A stretch of DNA of 64,000 nucleotides from MED-G16 sp964467915 (GTDB lineage: Bacteria > Bacteroidota > Bacteroidia > Cytophagales > MED-G16): the NCBI GenBank assembly GCA_964467915.1, contig CAYXSW010000001.1:134270-198269 (forward strand), written 5' to 3'. Of this stretch, positions 35,318 through 43,541 are shown piece by piece (within the stretch, counting starts at the first letter, position 1; the number at the start of each line of letters is the position of its first letter). The position numbers and the translations under genes are program-made. The notes beneath the pieces were generated by a model. That model made no database searches and was not told the origin of the DNA. It saw only the letters and a program-made list of their open reading frames with translations.

Positions 35318-36232
35318 TTAAGATGCTGAAAGTATATTTCTTTTAAGACCGCTAAACTTTGTTCTTTTTACAGCTGAATCTTTAAATATTACATCAAAAG
35401 TTTCTTTAGTAAGTTCTTTCCAGTCTTTTTTTGTTAACTCTTTAAGCTCATCTTTCGGATTAAATTGTTTTTCATTATGAGGTCTAGAAAATCTATTCCA
35501 AGGACACACATCTTGACATATGTCACAACCGAAAATAAAATCTTCTAATTTATTATTGAACTCAGCGGGAATATTTTCTTTATTTTCTATGGTAAGATAG
35601 GATATACATTTATTTGCATCAATTACTTTAGCTTCTCTAATTGCATCAGTTGGACATGCGTCAATACATTTAGTGCATTTCCCACAATGATCACTGACTT
35701 CATTATCATATTCCAATTTCAAGTCACATATTATCTCAGCTAAAAAAAAATAACTTCCCATATTTTTATTTATTAAAAGGGAATTTTTTCCAATCCAACC
35801 AAGTCCACTTAATCTTGCCCATGCTCGCTCATGTACTGGTGCAGAATCAACAAACACTCTGCCTTCAATGTCTCCAAAGATTTCTTTTATTTTAAAGAAT
35901 AACTCTCTCAATTTATTTTTTATAACAAAGTGATAATCTTTCCCATATGCGTATTTTGATAAAATAAAATTATTTGATTTTTTTAGTTTTTTAGCTGGAT
36001 AATAATTGTATGATAATGAAATAACTGATTTAGCTCCTGGAACTAATTTTGTTGGGTCTAATCTTTTATCAAAATTTCTTTCAAGATAAGACATGCTGCC
36101 TTGGTAGCCATTTTTTAACCATTTCTCAAATTTTTTTTCCTCCTCCCTTAAAAACCTTGCCTTAGAAATTCCACAGCTAGAGAAACCTAGTTTTTTTGAT
36201 ATTTCTTTTATTTTTTCAGAATTTATTTTCAC
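35318..36232 (-). CDS. queG: Epoxyqueuosine reductase
   Basis: A 304-residue cobalamin and Fe-S enzyme performing the last step of queuosine tRNA modification. Visible are AYGKDYHFVIKNKL near 95, VDSAPVHERAWARLSGLGWIGKNS near 127-150, and the two cluster motifs DHCGKCTKCIDACPTDAI near 180 and CDICQDVCPWNRF near 235. The predicted start is GTG at 36232, whose G overlaps the ruvB stop codon. No other queuosine genes are in the window. Confidence 0.93.
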   Translation of the reverse strand: MKINSEKIKEISKKLGFSSCGISKARFLREEEKKFEKWLKNGYQGSMSYLERNFDKRLDPTKLVPGAKSVISLSYNYYPAKKLKKSNNFILSKYAYGKDYHFVIKNKLRELFFKIKEIFGDIEGRVFVDSAPVHERAWARLSGLGWIGKNSLLINKNMGSYFFLAEIICDLKLEYDNEVSDHCGKCTKCIDACPTDAIREAKVIDANKCISYLTIENKENIPAEFNNKLEDFIFGCDICQDVCPWNRFSRPHNEKQFNPKDELKELTKKDWKELTKETFDVIFKDSAVKRTKFSGLKRNILSAS

Positions 36233-37257
36233 TAAAAAATTGAGTTTTGGAAACCTCCTTCTGGGTTTATGCCTAGATGATCATAGCTGGATTTAGTGGC
36301 AACCCTTCCTTTTTGTGTTCTCTTAATATACCCTTCTTGGACTAGGAAAGGTTCGTACACTTCTTCTATTGTATTTGCCTCCTCTCCGCATGATGTGGCA
36401 ATTGTTTTTATTCCAACTGGACCACCATTAAATTTTTTTACAATTGACTCAATAATTTTATTATCCATTTCGTCTAAGCCTTTTTTGTCAATTTTTAAAG
36501 CATCTAAACTTTTGATGGCAATCTTATGTGTAATCTTTCCATCTCCTTCTACCTCTGCAAAGTCTCTTACTCTTCTCAACAGGTTATTCAATATTCTTGG
36601 GGTCCCCCTACTTCTTCTTGATATTTCAGAGGCAGCTTTTGAGTCAATTGGTATATCCAATATTTTAGCTGATCTATTAACTATATTTTCTAAAATATTT
36701 TTGTCATAGTACTCAAGCCTGAAATTTATTGAAAACCTTGACCTTAGGGGGGATGATAATAAACCTGATCTAGTTGTTGCTCCAATTAATGTGAATGGAT
36801 TTAGTTTAATTTGAACCGATCTAGCACTTGGACCGGAATCAATCATCAAATCAATTTTAAAGTCTTCCATTGCTGAATATAAATATTCTTCAATAACCTT
36901 GTTAAGTCTATGTATTTCATCAATAAATAACACATCTCCTTCTTCTAAATTTGTGAGAAGGCCGGCTAAATCTCCAGCTTTTTCTAAAACTGGACCTGAA
37001 GTAACCTTAAGAGATGATGACATTTCATTTGATATAATATGTGATAGTGTTGTCTTCCCTAAACCTGGTGGTCCATGAAGAATAACATGATCTAATGGTT
37101 CTGATCTTTGCTTTGCGGCTTTAACAAAAACCTTAATGTTTTTCAAAATTTGCTCTTGACCAAAGAAATCACTGAATGATTTTGGTCTTAATATATTTTC
37201 AAATTCTTTATCTTTAGAGCTTGAATGATTTTCTGAACTTAAGTAATTCTCTCTCAT
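36232..37257 (-). CDS. ruvB: Holliday junction branch migration helicase RuvB
   Basis: A 341-residue AAA+ motor that, with RuvA, drives branch migration. It has LRPKSFSDFFGQEQI near 22, Walker A GPPGLGKTTLS near 65, Walker B LFIDEIHRL near 112, sensor GATTRSGLLSSPLRSRF near 165, and a winged-helix tail ending RTQKGRVATKSSYDHLG. Length matches the family. The start is separated by 29 bases from divergent apbE. Confidence 0.96.
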   Translation of the reverse strand: MRENYLSSENHSSSKDKEFENILRPKSFSDFFGQEQILKNIKVFVKAAKQRSEPLDHVILHGPPGLGKTTLSHIISNEMSSSLKVTSGPVLEKAGDLAGLLTNLEEGDVLFIDEIHRLNKVIEEYLYSAMEDFKIDLMIDSGPSARSVQIKLNPFTLIGATTRSGLLSSPLRSRFSINFRLEYYDKNILENIVNRSAKILDIPIDSKAASEISRRSRGTPRILNNLLRRVRDFAEVEGDGKITHKIAIKSLDALKIDKKGLDEMDNKIIESIVKKFNGGPVGIKTIATSCGEEANTIEEVYEPFLVQEGYIKRTQKGRVATKSSYDHLGINPEGGFQNSIF

Positions 37258-37286
37258 ACTATATAATGCTAATTTAATTATTTTTT

Positions 37287-38294
37287 ATGCGTCGATTTGT
37301 AATGTTTTTGGTTTTTGTTGTTATTATAGTTTTTTTATTTCCAGAAAAAAAATCAAAAAAAGAAATTATATTAAATGGGTTTACAATGGGAAGAATCCCA
37401 TACACTGTGAAATATGTTTCAGATATTCAGTCCGTTTATAAAAAAGAGATTGATTCTGTTTTAATAAGTTTTAATAATATATTTTCTACTTATATTCCTA
37501 ACTCTGAAATATCTGTGATAAATAACTCAGAAGGAAAAATCAATATTTCATCAGATCTCTATTTTCTGTTAAAACAAAGTAAAGATGTGTTTGATCTAAC
37601 TGATGGCGCTTATGATCCTACTATTGGCCCTTTGGTTAATGCTTGGGGTTTCGGTCCCAATAAAAAAAAGAAACCTCCATCTGATTTTGAAATAATCAAA
37701 TTAAAAAGTTTTGTTGGTTATGACAAACTATTATTTGATCAAAATTATTTATACAAAAAAAATAAGGAGACGTATTTAGATTTCAGTTCAATTGCTAAGG
37801 GATATGCAGTAGATATAATTTCTAACTTTTTATTATTAAATGGTGTAGATAATTTTTTTATAGAAATGGGTGGAGAAGTTAAGGCTATGGGAAAAAATTT
37901 AGATGACAACTATTGGAAAGTAGGAATTAGTAATCCATCAGAGTCTGGAAATGATTTAATTGCTTCCATGCCCTTGAAGAATATGTCGGTTGCTACATCT
38001 GGAAATTACAGAAACTATTATACTTCTGGAGATAGTACCATTTTTCATACCATTGACCCAATCTCTGGGTACCCATCATATTCAAATATGATAAGCTCGT
38101 CTGTTTTTTCAAATAGCTGTTTTTTAGCCGATGCTTATGCTACAGCCTTTATGGTTATGGGTTACGAAAAATCTAAAGAGATTTTAAATTCAAATGAAAA
38201 AATTGACGGATTTCTAATCTATAAAGATGTAAATGGAGAAATTAAGACATTTACTTCTGATAAGATCATTAAAGATATAAATATATACGAATGA
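37287..38294 (+). CDS. apbE: FAD:protein FMN transferase (ApbE)
   Basis: A 335-residue ApbE. It attaches FMN covalently to Ser/Thr of target flavoproteins such as NqrB/NqrC or RnfG, using FAD and Mg2+. The N-terminal hydrophobic stretch (about 4-18) is an uncleaved-type signal or anchor without a lipobox Cys. Motifs: TMGRIPYTVKY, ISVINNSEG, DGAYDPTIGPLVNAWGFG, DFSSIAKGYAVD, FFIEMGGEVKAMG, SGNYRNYY...HTIDPISGYP and ADAYATAFMVMG, the last near the metal-binding Asp. In many flavobacteria it is beside nqr genes; here it is isolated. Confidence 0.92.
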   Translation: MRRFVMFLVFVVIIVFLFPEKKSKKEIILNGFTMGRIPYTVKYVSDIQSVYKKEIDSVLISFNNIFSTYIPNSEISVINNSEGKINISSDLYFLLKQSKDVFDLTDGAYDPTIGPLVNAWGFGPNKKKKPPSDFEIIKLKSFVGYDKLLFDQNYLYKKNKETYLDFSSIAKGYAVDIISNFLLLNGVDNFFIEMGGEVKAMGKNLDDNYWKVGISNPSESGNDLIASMPLKNMSVATSGNYRNYYTSGDSTIFHTIDPISGYPSYSNMISSSVFSNSCFLADAYATAFMVMGYEKSKEILNSNEKIDGFLIYKDVNGEIKTFTSDKIIKDINIYE

Positions 38295-38317
38295 TTTTTG
38301 ATTTGTTAAGGCTGGGT

Positions 38318-40675
38318 TTAACTTCCACACATCTCACAATCATCTTGGTTATCTATTGAACATTGCACAGCCGATTGTTTTTGTTCTTCATTATCCACAG
38401 CCTTCTCATCTTTAACAATTGTGAACTTAATTGCGTCAGCTGCTGCTTTTGTTCTTAAATAATATAGCCCGGTTTTTAAGCCTTTTTTCCAGGCATGGAA
38501 ATGCATAGATGTTAGCTTCCCAAAATTAGCATCTTGCATATGTATGTTCATACTCTGACTTTGACAAATATATGCTCCTCTGTCTGCGGCCATATCTATA
38601 ATACTCTTTTGAGATACTTCCCAGACAGTTCTATATAATTGTTTAATTTCTTCTGGTATTTCATTTATTCCCTGAACTGATCCGTTTGCTTCCATTAACC
38701 TATCTTTCATTGAGTCGTCCCAAAGGTTAAGGCTTATCAAGTCTTTAAGTAGGTGTTTATTTACAACTATAAACTCTCCAGATAACACTCTTCTTGTGTA
38801 TATGTTTGATGTATATGGCTCAAAACACTCGTTGTTGCCTAATATTTGAGATGTAGATGCTGTAGGCATTGGAGCTAGAAGTAGAGAATTTCTGACACCA
38901 TTCTTCTTAACTTCTCTTTTAAGTTTAGTCCAATCCCATCTTTTTGAGTCTGGAGCTATTCCCCACATATCAAACTGGAATATACCCTTAGAAACAGGGG
39001 AACCTTCATAAGTTTTATAAGGTCCTTCTTTTTGTGCAATCTCCATTGATGATTCCATTGCAGCAAAGTAGATTGTCTCAAAAATTTCTGCATTTAATTT
39101 TTTGGCTTCTGGAGAATCAAAAGCCTGTCTCATTAGTATGAAAGTATCCGCTAGACCTTGGACACCAATTCCTATAGGTCTGTGTCTTAGGTTTGAGTTT
39201 CGGGCCTCTTCTACTGGATAATAATTTACATCAATAACTTTATTAAGATTCTTTGTTATGACTTTAGTTATTTCATAAAGTTTTTGGTGGTCATATGTTA
39301 AATCTTCCTTAACAAACTTATTAAGTGCTATAGATGCTAGATTACAAACTGCAATTTCATCTGGTGATGTATATTCAATAATCTCAGTGCAGAGATTTGA
39401 TGATTTTATTGTTCCAAGATTTTTTTGATTAGACTTTTTGTTTGCAGCGTCTTTATAAAGTATATATGGGTTACCAGTTTCGATTTGAGATTCTAAAATT
39501 TCAAACCAGAGATCCTGTGCTTTTACAGTTTTTCTTGCTTTTCCTTCTTTTTCGTACTTTTCATATAGTCTTTCAAATTCTTCCCCATATGTTTCATGTA
39601 GATCTTTAGCTTCATCAGGAGAAAAAAGAGACCATTCTTCATTTGACTCAACTCTTTTCATAAATAGATCAGGTATCCACATAGCGTAGAACAAGTCTCG
39701 CGCTCTAAGTTCTTCCTTACCATGATTTTTCTTTAGTTGAAGAAATTCAAAAATATCAGAGTGCCAAGGTTCAATGTATATAGCAAAGCTGCCTTTTCTT
39801 TTGCCTCCTCCTTGATCTACATACCTAGCAGTCATATCAAAGTTTCTTAACATTGGAATAATACCATTAGAAACACCATTGGTCCCTTTAATATATGATC
39901 CTGTTGCTCTCACATTATGAATACTAAGTCCAATTCCTCCAGCAGATTGTGATATTTTTGCGCACTGTTTTAGGGTATCATAAATTCCATCAATTGAATC
40001 TTCTTTCATTGTTAATAAGAAACAAGAAGATAGTTGTGGTTTTGGTGTCCCTGCATTAAAAAGGGTAGGTGTAGCGTGAGTAAACCATTTTTCTGATAGG
40101 AGGTTATAGGTTTCAAGAACGGAATCAATGTCATCCTTGTGAATTCCAACAGCTACTCTCATTAACATATGTTGTGGTCTTTCTACAACTTTGCCATTGA
40201 GTTTTAATAGATATGATTTTTCTAGTGTTTTAAATCCAAAATAATCATAACTAAAATCTCTATCGTAAATTATTGATGAGTCTAATAGTGCTGCATTTTT
40301 ATTTATTATTCCGTAAACATCTTTAGATAATAGAGACGCATTTTCACCTGTTTTGGGGTTGACATACGTGTAAAGTCTCTTCATAGTACTTGAAAAGGAT
40401 TTGCTGGTTGTCTTATGTAAGTTAGAGACAGAAATTCTTGCAGCTAATGTTGCAAAATCTGGATGTTTTGTTGTTAGTGTTGCTGCGGTTTCTGCAGCTA
40501 GTTCATCAAGTTCTTGAGTAGAGACTCCGTCGTATAGACCATCAATTACTTTCTTTGCTATCTCAATAGTCTTTACATAATTAGCATTTAACCCATAGCT
40601 TAGCTTTTCTATTCTAGCTGTTATTTTATCAAATTTTACTGATTCTTTTCTCCCGTCTCTTTTTATTACTAACAT
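38318..40675 (-). CDS. nrdA: Ribonucleoside-diphosphate reductase, alpha subunit (class Ia)
   Basis: A 785-residue catalytic subunit. An N-terminal ATP-cone (about 1-90, MLVIKRDGRKESVKFDKI) gives allosteric control. Substrate-site cysteines are seen in LSSCFLLTM near 213 and NLCTEI...AVCNLASIALN near 420-445. The C-terminal swinging-arm pair is CEMCGS at the very end. Reduces NDPs to dNDPs with radicals from NrdB. It follows nrdB by 12 bases. Confidence 0.95.
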   Translation of the reverse strand: MLVIKRDGRKESVKFDKITARIEKLSYGLNANYVKTIEIAKKVIDGLYDGVSTQELDELAAETAATLTTKHPDFATLAARISVSNLHKTTSKSFSSTMKRLYTYVNPKTGENASLLSKDVYGIINKNAALLDSSIIYDRDFSYDYFGFKTLEKSYLLKLNGKVVERPQHMLMRVAVGIHKDDIDSVLETYNLLSEKWFTHATPTLFNAGTPKPQLSSCFLLTMKEDSIDGIYDTLKQCAKISQSAGGIGLSIHNVRATGSYIKGTNGVSNGIIPMLRNFDMTARYVDQGGGKRKGSFAIYIEPWHSDIFEFLQLKKNHGKEELRARDLFYAMWIPDLFMKRVESNEEWSLFSPDEAKDLHETYGEEFERLYEKYEKEGKARKTVKAQDLWFEILESQIETGNPYILYKDAANKKSNQKNLGTIKSSNLCTEIIEYTSPDEIAVCNLASIALNKFVKEDLTYDHQKLYEITKVITKNLNKVIDVNYYPVEEARNSNLRHRPIGIGVQGLADTFILMRQAFDSPEAKKLNAEIFETIYFAAMESSMEIAQKEGPYKTYEGSPVSKGIFQFDMWGIAPDSKRWDWTKLKREVKKNGVRNSLLLAPMPTASTSQILGNNECFEPYTSNIYTRRVLSGEFIVVNKHLLKDLISLNLWDDSMKDRLMEANGSVQGINEIPEEIKQLYRTVWEVSQKSIIDMAADRGAYICQSQSMNIHMQDANFGKLTSMHFHAWKKGLKTGLYYLRTKAAADAIKFTIVKDEKAVDNEEQKQSAVQCSIDNQDDCEMCGS

Positions 40676-40687
40676 GCTATTTAAAAT

Positions 40688-41680
40688 TTAAAAATCTTCT
40701 TCTAATGAAAATTTTGGTTTATCAGAATCTTCATCTTTTTTTAGTACTCCAGCCTTCTGATACTCAGCAACTCTCTTCTCAAAGAAGTTGGTCTTGCCTT
40801 GAAGAGAAATCATTTCCATAAAATCAAAAGGATTAGTAGAATTATATACCCTCTTACAGTCAAGTTCCACCAGTAACCTGTCCGCAACAAATTCTATATA
40901 TTGACACATTAAATCAGAGTTCATCCCAATAAGTTTTACGGGTAATGCGTCAGTAACAAATTCTTTTTCAAAATCAACTGCGTCTTTTATAATTTCAGTA
41001 ACAGTTTCTTTTGATAATGTATTAACAACATGTTTTGTATATATATGACAGGCAAAATCACAATGTAGCCCTTCGTCTCTAGAGATTAATTCATTTGAGA
41101 AGGTTAGCCCAGGCATTAATCCTCTTTTCTTTAGCCAGAATATTGAACAAAAACTTCCAGAAAAAAATATACCTTCTACTGCTGCAAATGCAATTAGTCT
41201 TTCTGCAAAACTGCCATTATCAATCCACCTTAGTGCCCAGTCTGCTTTTTTCTTAACGCAGTCAAGTGTTTCAATTGCATGAAGCAAAGAGTCTTTCTCT
41301 TTGGCGTCATCTACGTATGTGTCTATTAATAGAGAATATGTTTCTGAGTGAATATTTTCGATAGCGATCTGAAAGCCATAAAAGAATTTGGCCTCAGTGT
41401 ATTGAACCTCAGAAACAAAATGTTCGGCAAGGTTTTCATTAACTATACCATCACTTGCAGCAAAAAATGCTAGTACGTGTTTTATAAAATGTCTTTCACC
41501 ATCATTTAGGTCACCCCAGTCTTTGAGATCTTGACTCAAGTCTATTTCTTCAGCAGTCCAAAAACTTGCTTCTGCTTTTTTATAAAATTGCCATATGTCA
41601 TCATGTTCGATTGGGAATAAAACAAATCTATCAGGGTTTTCTTGTAGTATTGGTTCTAGATTTTGTTCCTTATTTTGCAT
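40688..41680 (-). CDS. nrdB: Ribonucleoside-diphosphate reductase, beta subunit (class Ia)
   Basis: A 330-residue ferritin-like radical subunit. Iron-ligand segments are visible as EASFWTAEEIDLSQD near 33-47, the helix with IAIENIHSETYSLLIDTYVDD near 105-125 carrying the Glu/His ligands and radical-Tyr neighbourhood, EGIFFSGSF near 170 and SRDEGLHCDFACHIY near 200. The C-terminal tail ends KPKFSLEEDF, the segment that docks onto NrdA. The upstream 326 bases hold a -7-like element and two inverted repeats. Confidence 0.95.
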   Translation of the reverse strand: MQNKEQNLEPILQENPDRFVLFPIEHDDIWQFYKKAEASFWTAEEIDLSQDLKDWGDLNDGERHFIKHVLAFFAASDGIVNENLAEHFVSEVQYTEAKFFYGFQIAIENIHSETYSLLIDTYVDDAKEKDSLLHAIETLDCVKKKADWALRWIDNGSFAERLIAFAAVEGIFFSGSFCSIFWLKKRGLMPGLTFSNELISRDEGLHCDFACHIYTKHVVNTLSKETVTEIIKDAVDFEKEFVTDALPVKLIGMNSDLMCQYIEFVADRLLVELDCKRVYNSTNPFDFMEMISLQGKTNFFEKRVAEYQKAGVLKKDEDSDKPKFSLEEDF

Positions 41681-41738
41681 TTTAATTTTTAATATTCTTT
41701 ATTCAACAATAAAAAAAAGACAAAAATATCCTCGTCAT

Positions 41739-41751
41739 TACATTAAATGTA
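41739..41751. promoter_or_regulatory. Dyad TACATTAAATGTA upstream of nrdB
   Basis: Five-base arms around a three-base centre, placed 11-23 bases upstream of the putative nrdB -7 box, where a -33-binding regulator would act. NrdR boxes are palindromic and found before nrd genes, but this sequence does not clearly fit the known NrdR consensus, so no regulator is assigned. Confidence 0.35.
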
Positions 41752-41762
41752 TTGTAACATAA

Positions 41763-41782
41763 TGACTAAAATCCTTTAGTCA
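41763..41782. repeat. Inverted repeat TGACTAAA-ATCC-TTTAGTCA
   Basis: Perfect 8-base arms and a 4-base loop, without a T-run on either side, so not a normal terminator. It lies 80 bases upstream of the nrdB start and 224 bases upstream of rplU. Confidence 0.5.
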
Positions 41783-41952
41783 ATTAAGTGGTTTATAATC
41801 TTTGTGTTTGGAAGCTATAATCAAGAAAACTTAAGTAATAATTTGATCTTGATCTAGGCTATACAAATATTACAAAAAGAGTTTAAAATATCAAAACATA
41901 TCTTAATCGTTTTTCATTTTTTTTCATTTTTTTTTTAATTTGATTTTTTTGA

Positions 41953-41983
41953 TTTGAATAATAGATATAAAATCATAAATTTG
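41953..41983 (+). promoter_or_regulatory. Bacteroidota-type promoter for rplU-rpmA
   Basis: TTTG (41953-41956), 19-base spacer, TAAATTTG (41976-41983) exactly matches the -33/-7 consensus and lies 24 bases upstream of the rplU ATG. The sequence just upstream is unusually T-rich, which could act as an UP-like element. Confidence 0.82.
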
Positions 41984-42006
41984 CACTCGTTTTAAAACAA
42001 TAGAAG

Positions 42007-42315
42007 ATGTACGCAATTGTAGAAATTTCAGGTAAACAATTTAAGGTTGAAAAAAATAAGTTTATCTATACTGATAAAGTTGAGCCCAAGTCTGGAAAAA
42101 AAGTTGAGTTTGACAATGTTTTGTTAATAAGTGATAAGGGTAAAGTAAAACTTGGAAAGCCAAAAATAAAAGGTTCCAAGGTTACGGGGGAGGTTCTTTC
42201 TCAACTTAAGGATGATAAGGTTATTGTTTTCAAGAAGAAGAGAAGAAAAGGTTATAAAGTTAAAAATGGTCACAGACAACAAATGACTAAAATATTAATC
42301 AAAGATATAAAATAA
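42007..42315 (+). CDS. rplU: Large ribosomal subunit protein bL21
   Basis: A 102-residue ribosomal protein with the bL21 opening MYAIVEISGKQFKVEKNK and the basic VIVFKKKRRKGYKVKNGHRQ stretch near 75-95 that binds 23S rRNA. It is three bases upstream of rpmA, the invariant bL21-bL27 pairing. Confidence 0.96.
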   Translation: MYAIVEISGKQFKVEKNKFIYTDKVEPKSGKKVEFDNVLLISDKGKVKLGKPKIKGSKVTGEVLSQLKDDKVIVFKKKRRKGYKVKNGHRQQMTKILIKDIK

Positions 42316-42318
42316 GTT

Positions 42319-42576
42319 ATGGCACATAAAAAAGGAGCTGGTAGTTCAAAAAACGGAAGAGAGTCTCATAGTAAAAGGCTTGGTGTTAAAATTTTTGGTG
42401 GACAAAAGATAATCGCTGGCAATATTATTGTGAGGCAGCGAGGAACTAAACATCATGCAGGAAATAATGTAGGGATGGGTAAAGACCATACATTATTTGC
42501 CTTGTCAGATGGTGTTGTTGAGTTTAAGAAAGGAAGAAACAACAGATCGTTTGTTTCTGTTGTCCAGGAGAATTAG
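42319..42576 (+). CDS. rpmA: Large ribosomal subunit protein bL27
   Basis: An 85-residue bL27 with N-terminal MAHKKGAGSSKNGRESHSKRLG that reaches the peptidyl transferase centre, and KHHAGNNVGMGKDHTLFAL in the folded part. There is no N-terminal cleavable extension of the Firmicutes type. The stop overlaps the convergent prenyl synthase gene by four bases. Confidence 0.96.
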   Translation: MAHKKGAGSSKNGRESHSKRLGVKIFGGQKIIAGNIIVRQRGTKHHAGNNVGMGKDHTLFALSDGVVEFKKGRNNRSFVSVVQEN

Positions 42577-43541
42577 TTATTCCTTACTAAGAGATTTTCA
42601 AAATAGGCTTTTAAATTATTCATTTGATTTTCATCAGATTTTATTTCATTTAATATTTTTATTCCTTCTGAAAAATATTCTTTTGTTAGTTTCTCTGATT
42701 TTATGTCAATCTTATATTTTTTCAATAGCTCAGTAATAATTTTAATTTTCTCTTCAGATTTATTTTTTGTTTTCACCCATTTTTTAATATGAAGTAAATC
42801 GTTTTGGCTTGCTTCTTCTAATAATTTAATCATAAGATAGGTTTTCTTATTTAATACAATATCTCCACCTATTGTTTTCCCAAACTTTGCGCTTCCGAAA
42901 ATATCTAGGTGATCATCCATAAGCTGAAAGGCTATTCCCATTAGTTCTCCAGCTTTATAAAGTTTTTTTGTAATATCTTTTTTTTGATTTGCAATTAATC
43001 CACCTAATTCCAAGCTAAAACCAATAAGGACACCTGTTTTTAATTTTATCATATTTAGATAATCGTTTTCAGATATGTCGCTTTCACTTTCAAAATTCAT
43101 ATCATATTGTTGTCCTTCACAAACTCTTATTGCTATATCATTAAATCTTTTAAGGATGTCTTTCAGATTTTTGCTATCAACCTCTTCTAACATTTTAAAA
43201 GCAAATATCATAAGTAAATCTCCAGATAAAATACCTGTGTTTCTATTCCATTTATTATGGACTGTTTCTTCCCCCCTCCTAAGAGAAGCATTATCCATAA
43301 TGTCATCGTGAATTAATGTGAAATTATGAAAAAATTCAATTGCTATTGACGGTTTGTTTATTTTCTCGATGTTTTTATCAAAAAGCTTGTACCCCATCAT
43401 CGAAAGTGTTGGACGCACTCTTTTGCTTTTTAAGCTAAGGATATATTGAATTGGTTTATATAATTCATTTGGTTCTCCTGAAATTTTTATTTTTTCTATT
43501 TCTGAGTTTATCCTCTTGATATATTCTTTTTTGTCTATCAT
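42573..43541 (-). CDS. Polyprenyl (trans-isoprenyl) diphosphate synthase
   Basis: A 322-residue trans-prenyltransferase. First Asp-rich motif LIHDDIMDN near residue 75 and second QLMDDHLDIFG near 210, both binding Mg and diphosphate, with RRGEETVHNKW after the first. It makes linear isoprenoids (farnesyl to octaprenyl) for menaquinone or carotenoids. Product length cannot be set from sequence. Its ATG overlaps the rnr stop (ATGA). Confidence 0.9.
   Translation of the reverse strand: MIDKKEYIKRINSEIEKIKISGEPNELYKPIQYILSLKSKRVRPTLSMMGYKLFDKNIEKINKPSIAIEFFHNFTLIHDDIMDNASLRRGEETVHNKWNRNTGILSGDLLMIFAFKMLEEVDSKNLKDILKRFNDIAIRVCEGQQYDMNFESESDISENDYLNMIKLKTGVLIGFSLELGGLIANQKKDITKKLYKAGELMGIAFQLMDDHLDIFGSAKFGKTIGGDIVLNKKTYLMIKLLEEASQNDLLHIKKWVKTKNKSEEKIKIITELLKKYKIDIKSEKLTKEYFSEGIKILNEIKSDENQMNNLKAYFENLLVRNN

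Larger units (their letters stand above)
41681..42006. other. 326-base divergent control region between nrdB and rplU
   Basis: The longest gene-free gap in the window. It holds an exact rplU promoter (41953-41983), long T-runs just upstream of it, a minus-strand -7-like TATTTTTG for nrdB (plus 41721-41728) without a clear -33, and two inverted repeats at 41739-41751 and 41763-41782. No small open frame or structured RNA was recognised. Confidence 0.7.
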
